Origin: Chondromyces crocatus
GTDB taxonomy: Bacteria > Myxococcota_A > Polyangia > Polyangiales > Polyangiaceae
Length of the DNA stretch: 64,000 bases
Reading direction: 5' to 3'
NCBI RefSeq assembly: GCF_001189295.1
Contig: NZ_CP012159.1
Coordinates: 10,373,856 to 10,437,855, forward strand
Of this stretch, positions 59,516 through 64,000 are shown piece by piece (the stretch's first letter is position 1; every line of letters begins with the position of its first letter). Position numbers and translations under genes: made by a program. Under the pieces are notes generated by a model. That model was not told the DNA's origin and did no database searches. It was given only the letters and a program-made list of their open reading frames with translations.

Positions 59516-61735
59516 TTACTGACCGATCCCGTCCACCCGCAGATCGATGGGCTTCGGCCGCTCCGGCTCGTTCACCACCGCGACCTTCGCCTCCTCGGGC
59601 AGCTCCGGCTTCGAGCCCTCGCCCGAGCCCGCGCTCCCGCCGCTGTTGATGCGCACCAGCGTCCCCCGGATCGTGACGCCGCTCGAATCGATGCGCACGA
59701 ACCCACCCGGCCCCTTCAAGGTCAGGTCCTTCGCCGCCTCGATCACCAGCGCCGACCCTGCCTTCAGGTGGATCTGCTGCCCCGCCTCGATCGCCGCGTT
59801 CTTCGACACCTTCTCGTACTGGTTCTTGTCGACCGTCAGCGACAGGTTCCCGTCGACGCGCTCGTTCCGGTTGCCCACCACGTGCGAGCTCGCGTCCTTC
59901 TCCACGCGCTCCCGCTTCATCTGCCGCACCACGATGTCCTGATCCTTGTCGATCAAGATCATCATGTTGCCGTCCGTCTTCTCGTGCTCGTCGCCGCGCA
60001 CCATCTTCAGGCTGTTCGTGCCCACGAAGGTCGTCCGGTCGTTGTCCGTGATCTCGGTGCGGTCCACCCCCGTCACCTCCACCCGGTTCACCCCCGTCGT
60101 CTCCGTCTCGTTCCGGATGATGTACGTCTGCCGATCGTGCCCGATGGTGATGGTCTCGTCGTTCTTCACCAGCTTGCGCAGGTTCTTCTGCGCCTGCATC
60201 CAGACCAGCTCCTTGTGCTTGAGATCCTCGAACATGATCTCGTTGAAGCCGTTCCCACCGATCGACGAGTCGCTCTTCCACGTGCTGCGCGTCTTGTGGT
60301 CCGGCAGCTTGTACGGCACCTGCTGGGTCGCGTTGAACACCCGGCCCACCACGATCGGCGCGTCCGGATCGCCCTCGATGAACCCGACCAGCACCTCCTG
60401 CCCGATGCGCGGGATCACGATCATCCCGTAGCCCGTCCCCGCCCAGCCCTGGCTCACCCGGATCCAGCACGAGCTGTTGTCGTCGAGCTTCCCCTCGCGG
60501 TCCCAGAAGAACTGCACCCGCACCCGACCGAACTCGTCGACGTGGATCTCCTGCCCGCGCGGCCCCACCACCACCGCGCTCTGCACGTTGTTGAGCTTCG
60601 GCTTCGCCGTGCGCAGCGGCGGCCGGTACGGCATCTCGGTGAACACCGCCCGCGCCGAGATCACCCACTCGTCCTGCGGCGACCCCTCGATCGACAGCTC
60701 CAGCACCAGGAGGTCCGTCCCATCGCCGATGTCCGGATGCGGATGCTGCCCGATGTTGAAGATCACCCCCGGCGCCACGTCGGGCACGTTCGTGTCGAAC
60801 GCCACCTGCTTGCGCCCCACCCGGCGCCCCAGGATCGCCCGCTCTGCGCGCCCCTTGCCGAACGCCTCGTCGTGCCGCGCGATCCCCTTGTCGTCGGCGA
60901 CCGGCGTGTTCCCGTCCCCCTTCCCCTCCACGAGGAACGACGCCGGGTGGTAGTGGTACTGCTCGTACCGATCCTCGGGCGACGGCGCGGGCGTCGACTG
61001 CCCGAACAGCTCGTACGAAGGCCGCCGGAAGTCGTAGTCCCGCATCGTGTGCACGCCTGGCCGCACCTCGTGCGACAGCCGCACCCGCGTCGCGAACTCC
61101 TTCTCCGACTCCTGGTTCGGCTCCTCCACGTAGGGCAGCGGCCCGCCCCCCCGCTTCGGCCCCTGGTGCAGCTTGTCGTTGAACGTGATGTTCGACCCGC
61201 CCTCGTCCGGGAACGTGAACGCGAAGCCTGCCTCCTCCGCCAGCCGGCTCATGAAGGCGTAGTCGCTCTCGCCGTACTGCACCTTGTATTCGAGCTTCGG
61301 ATAGCTCCCGCGATCGATCTTCCACGTCGGCGCGATGCCCCACTCACCGAGCAGCTTGTCGAGGATGTCGGGGATCGAGAGGTGCTGGTAGATGCGGTAG
61401 CCGCGCCGCTGCGTCAGCAACCACGTCTTCGGCGCGATGCGCAGGAAGTAGCTCGACTCCGCCTTCTGCCCCGGGATCGGCGTCACCCCGTGCGCCTGCT
61501 CCACGTGGGTGCAGACCCCCGTCCACGTCCGCGCGCCGAGCTGCGCCACGTACGCCGTCCCGTGCACGATCTTCAGCGTCGCTGGCTGACCGATGATCCC
61601 TTCCAGATCGACGTCCGGCTCCTCGCAGCGCGCCCAGATGGACACGTTGAAGAGGTTCGACACGGACTCTTCGACCGTGAAGCGGCGGACATGCAGCGTT
61701 TGTCCGGAAGCAACCGTGAGCTCGAGGATCGGCAT
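59516..61735 (-). CDS. vgrG: VgrG spike protein, without toxin tail
   Basis: The 739-residue VgrG has the complete gp27/gp5-like core (FLRIAPKTWLLTQRRGYRIY; GESDYAFMSRLAEEAGFAF; EIHVDEFGRVRVQFFWDR; GYGMIVIPRIGQEVLVGF; GNGFNEIMFEDLKHKELV). It ends soon after the GGSAGSGEGSKPEL linker, so it carries no effector domain. It aligns throughout with the other VgrG of this module, from which it differs mainly by the missing 220-residue tail. It is the first gene of the module. The 237-base region upstream (61736-61972) should hold the promoter. Confidence 0.95.
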   Translation of the reverse strand: MPILELTVASGQTLHVRRFTVEESVSNLFNVSIWARCEEPDVDLEGIIGQPATLKIVHGTAYVAQLGARTWTGVCTHVEQAHGVTPIPGQKAESSYFLRIAPKTWLLTQRRGYRIYQHLSIPDILDKLLGEWGIAPTWKIDRGSYPKLEYKVQYGESDYAFMSRLAEEAGFAFTFPDEGGSNITFNDKLHQGPKRGGGPLPYVEEPNQESEKEFATRVRLSHEVRPGVHTMRDYDFRRPSYELFGQSTPAPSPEDRYEQYHYHPASFLVEGKGDGNTPVADDKGIARHDEAFGKGRAERAILGRRVGRKQVAFDTNVPDVAPGVIFNIGQHPHPDIGDGTDLLVLELSIEGSPQDEWVISARAVFTEMPYRPPLRTAKPKLNNVQSAVVVGPRGQEIHVDEFGRVRVQFFWDREGKLDDNSSCWIRVSQGWAGTGYGMIVIPRIGQEVLVGFIEGDPDAPIVVGRVFNATQQVPYKLPDHKTRSTWKSDSSIGGNGFNEIMFEDLKHKELVWMQAQKNLRKLVKNDETITIGHDRQTYIIRNETETTGVNRVEVTGVDRTEITDNDRTTFVGTNSLKMVRGDEHEKTDGNMMILIDKDQDIVVRQMKRERVEKDASSHVVGNRNERVDGNLSLTVDKNQYEKVSKNAAIEAGQQIHLKAGSALVIEAAKDLTLKGPGGFVRIDSSGVTIRGTLVRINSGGSAGSGEGSKPELPEEAKVAVVNEPERPKPIDLRVDGIGQ

Positions 61736-61972
61736 GGAGCACCTTCGCCCCGAGCTGGCCGCACACCGCTCCGTGACGCTCCGCGCGGGGAGGCGACATG
61801 CTAACGCAACAGGCTTGTCCTAGATATGGAGATACCGCAGCGGACGGATGCTGCGATTCAGTGGATGCTCACCCTCCGCGATCCGGTGGCGAGGCTACAT
61901 TGCCGCGGTGCGGCGAACCGGTTCTCGTGATCCGCTCCACACTTCGGCGGGTGCTGACGCCAGGACGCCGGC

Positions 61973-62488
61973 TCAGCCCGTCGCGGGTGCCCGGCGCCGG
62001 TAGTCCGTCTCCATCCCCTTCGCCTCCGTGCCATCCGGCAGCACGTTGAAGTGGGTGATCACCAGCCGATCCGGCCCGTCGACCGTGATCTCCGTGCGCC
62101 AGCCGTAGCGGTTCCCCTGCCCGTCCCCGTAGCTCCCCAGCACACGGAAGTCCCCCGACGTGCTCCCTGCCTCGCCGACCGAGAACATGATCGCCGTCCC
62201 GTTGTGCATGCTGTCCACCCACGCCGTCTCGTAGCGCGCCTCGTCGAGGTGGGCCCCGTGGATCGCGATCCCCGACAGCGGCTTGCCCTGGAACGCCCCC
62301 TCGTACTCGTGCACCACGAACCGCCCTCCGAGCGCCGACCGGATCGTCCCCCGGCACGGCGACTCGTCCGCGACCTCATCGGGCTGGAACCACACCCGCG
62401 TCGTCCCTTCCCACTCCCCCACCATCAGCGCCAGCCGATGATGCGCCCCGCGCTCTGCCTGCGACTCTTCCAGCGTCAGCTTGCTCAT
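61973..62488 (-). CDS. DUF1579 family protein
   Basis: The 171-residue protein matches DUF1579: LALMVGEWEGTTRVWFQPDE at the N-terminus, ALGGRFVVHEYEGAFQGKP, MHNGTAIMFSVGEAGS and a C-terminal FNVLPDGTEAKGMETDY. These lipocalin-like proteins probably bind small ligands; the ligand is unknown. There is no signal peptide. It lies 17 bases after the acyltransferase gene on the same strand, so the two form an operon that leads up to, but is separate from, the type VI module. Confidence 0.88.
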   Translation of the reverse strand: MSKLTLEESQAERGAHHRLALMVGEWEGTTRVWFQPDEVADESPCRGTIRSALGGRFVVHEYEGAFQGKPLSGIAIHGAHLDEARYETAWVDSMHNGTAIMFSVGEAGSTSGDFRVLGSYGDGQGNRYGWRTEITVDGPDRLVITHFNVLPDGTEAKGMETDYRRRAPATG

Positions 62489-62505
62489 GCTCGCTCCCCT
62501 CCCCT

Positions 62506-63138
62506 TCAGACCGCGCTCATCGCCAGCTCGGGCGACCCGACCCCCGGTGCCTCGTCCTCCTCGCGGAGCCTGGGCACGCTCTCCTTGGCCGGGTGCTTCC
62601 CGCGCACGTCACGGTAGAACGCGCGGATGCGCTCCATGTCGGCGCGCACGTCCCCCGTCGGCGTCACGAAGCCACCGATGCCGCAGGTCTTCTTCTCGAA
62701 GTCCAGGTACCCGAGCCCGATCGGCACCTGCGCCGCCGTGGCGATGCGATAGAACCCGGACTTCCAGTGCCCCACGGTGCCGCGCGTCCCCTCGGCCGGG
62801 ATGGCGAGGACCAGGTGCTCGGCCCGCTCGAACTGGTCCACGGCCCAGCCCACGCGGTTCTTGCGCGCCCCCCGATCGATCGGGATCCCACCCAGCGCGC
62901 GGAGAATGCCGCCGAACGGCGCGCGGAACAGCTCCTGCTTGCCCATCCACGAGATCGGCACGCGCATCACGTACGACGTGGCGAGCATGAACGGCAGGTC
63001 CCAGCCCGACGTGTGCGGTGCCGCGATGAGCACGAACTTGTCGTCCGTGGGCGCTTGCGTCTCGAGCTTCCACCCGAAGGCTGCGAGCCACGTCTTGCCG
63101 ATCCAGTAGGTCAGGGCGCCGCCCCGGTCATTTCCCAT
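62506..63138 (-). CDS. 1-acyl-glycerol-3-phosphate acyltransferase-like (PlsC family)
   Basis: The 210-residue protein has the acyltransferase box HTSGWD (H-x4-D, after FVLIAAP) and the substrate motif AEGTRGTVGHWKSGFYRIA. GGIPIDRGARKNRV corresponds to the third conserved block. It is closer to the short bacterial PlsC-like or lysophospholipid-type branch than to PlsC proper. It would transfer acyl groups at the inner membrane. It is followed by a DUF1579 gene on the same strand. Confidence 0.88.
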   Translation of the reverse strand: MGNDRGGALTYWIGKTWLAAFGWKLETQAPTDDKFVLIAAPHTSGWDLPFMLATSYVMRVPISWMGKQELFRAPFGGILRALGGIPIDRGARKNRVGWAVDQFERAEHLVLAIPAEGTRGTVGHWKSGFYRIATAAQVPIGLGYLDFEKKTCGIGGFVTPTGDVRADMERIRAFYRDVRGKHPAKESVPRLREEDEAPGVGSPELAMSAV

Positions 63139-63316
63139 GAGACGGCGGAGGATAGGGCAGCGACGCCTGGAAGCCGAGCCTTCTCGCGGCGCGCGTTCCC
63201 CGGGGTGCTCGATCGCACACCGGGGCCGCTTCAGGCCCCGATGTCGCTCAGCGCAGCGCTGCTCGGCTCAGCTCAACTCAGCCCAGCTCGGCGCAGCTCG
63301 ACGTAGGTAGCTCTGC

Positions 63317-64000
63317 TCAGGGATTCCCGACGACCGGCTGCTGCTGGGTGATGCAGTGCATACCGCCGCCACCGGTGTGCAGGGCCTCCGGGTTGATCGG
63401 GATGATCGTCCGGCCCGGGAAGGCCTGCGAGAGGATGAGCTGCATCTCCGCGTCCTTCGCGGCGATGATCGGATTGCGCCCCGGCTTGTAGTACGCGGGC
63501 ACGAGAACCACGTTGTTCGTGACCACGTAGTTCATGTAGCTCGTCGCCAGCACCACCGTGATCGGGCTGTCCGTCGGGATGGTGTGGTTGTCCTCGAACG
63601 TCAGCGTGGTGATGTAGTCGTACGTCGAGTCGCCCGGCCCCATCGTGTCGAAGATCAGCTCCGGCGCCGGGACGCGGATGATCTCGATGTCCTTGCCCTC
63701 GGCCGTCGTCGCCGAGTCGATCGCCGCCCGCGCCGCTTCGAGCCGGAGGCGCCCCTCGGCCGCGATGGAATCCACCGCCGCCTCGGCCGCCGTCACCTCG
63801 GTGAGGAGCACCTTGTCCTCGGCCACGAACCGCACGAACTCATCGACGTGACCGCCCACGGGGAGCGCCGTGTACACGTCGCTGGGGAGCCCACGGTTGC
63901 GCCAGTAGGAGAGATCGTCCTCGGGCACCCCCTCCGGGACCCAGACGATCTTCTTGATGCCCATCTTCTTCTTGTATTCATGCTCGATCTGGGCGCGGCT
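63317..64000 (-). CDS. Agmatine deiminase, C-terminal part
   Basis: The visible 227 residues are the C-terminal part of an agmatine deiminase (peptidylarginine deiminase family), which converts agmatine to N-carbamoylputrescine. The right window edge cuts off the N-terminus; the frame continues open to 64000. Family motifs are VWVPEGVPEDD, TALPVGGHVDEFVRFV with the catalytic His, and the nucleophile Cys in GGGGMHCITQQQP. The methionine at 63964 is internal, not a start. No spermidine or putrescine gene is next to it. Confidence 0.93.
   Translation of the reverse strand, partial: SRAQIEHEYKKKMGIKKIVWVPEGVPEDDLSYWRNRGLPSDVYTALPVGGHVDEFVRFVAEDKVLLTEVTAAEAAVDSIAAEGRLRLEAARAAIDSATTAEGKDIEIIRVPAPELIFDTMGPGDSTYDYITTLTFEDNHTIPTDSPITVVLATSYMNYVVTNNVVLVPAYYKPGRNPIIAAKDAEMQLILSQAFPGRTIIPINPEALHTGGGGMHCITQQQPVVGNP

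Noticed and set aside
49537-61735. Complete type VI secretion locus
   Set aside because: Only spike, adaptor, effector and associated genes are present; no sheath, baseplate, membrane complex or ClpV gene is in the window.
58769-61804. A 1011-residue plus-strand open frame
   Set aside because: It is antisense to PAAR and VgrG, whose families are certain.

Overview
The window is GC-rich DNA (high third-position GC, many GTG starts) that most resembles a large-genome myxobacterium of the Polyangiaceae/Sorangiineae type. This is inferred from two Hanks-type Ser/Thr kinases, an FHA-GAF-sigma54 activator, receiver-DUF4388 and AgmX/PglI-type proteins, DUF4215-type Cys-rich lipoproteins and many short lipoproteins. 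No rRNA, tRNA, CRISPR array or insertion sequence was seen.

Positions 1-14070 are mostly housekeeping. They hold the N-terminus of a kinase, mnmA with a lipoprotein, a response regulator, a CPBP protease, and a tight plus-strand run of purQ, a zinc-ribbon membrane protein, a DNA-methylase-like protein and a lipoprotein. A 2Fe-2S ferredoxin, a PDZ lipoprotein, a YbjN-like protein, an orphan TRAP binding protein, metK with a histone-like tail, and a lipoate-ligase-like protein follow.

Positions 15424-21787 hold what I consider the most exciting locus: a compact RiPP-type (modified peptide) cluster. On the minus strand lie an HPr-kinase-like/PqqD fusion, a radical SAM/SPASM enzyme, a 67-residue probable precursor ending in Cys, an S26-type peptidase and a NTP_transf_5 protein. 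A cyclic-peptide-type ABC exporter diverges from them. The peptide would be recognised by the PqqD domain, modified by the radical SAM enzyme, trimmed by the peptidase and exported.

Positions 21842-33958 hold a DUF697 protein, a small membrane protein, a Band 7 protein, a membrane-anchored binding protein, a large kinase with a helical-repeat output region, a sigma54-type activator with an altered GAFTGA loop, and an 881-residue mosaic lipoprotein.

Positions 34000-43900 look like an accessory island of short unrelated genes on both strands. At least one belongs to a family (DUF7336) that I associate with toxin/immunity neighbourhoods. Two gene remnants and several tandem repeats lie among them. 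Positions 43904-52098 carry a three-gene overlapping operon of beta-propeller-like proteins followed by a DUF2169 protein.

Positions 52202-61735 are an eight-gene minus-strand type VI secretion effector module without structural tss genes: VgrG, PAAR, an FHA-DUF4123 adaptor, a small protein, a Tle1-type phospholipase, a second VgrG with a toxin-like tail, a HEAT-like protein and a peptidoglycan endopeptidase. The window closes with a DUF1579 protein, a PlsC-like acyltransferase and most of an agmatine deiminase.
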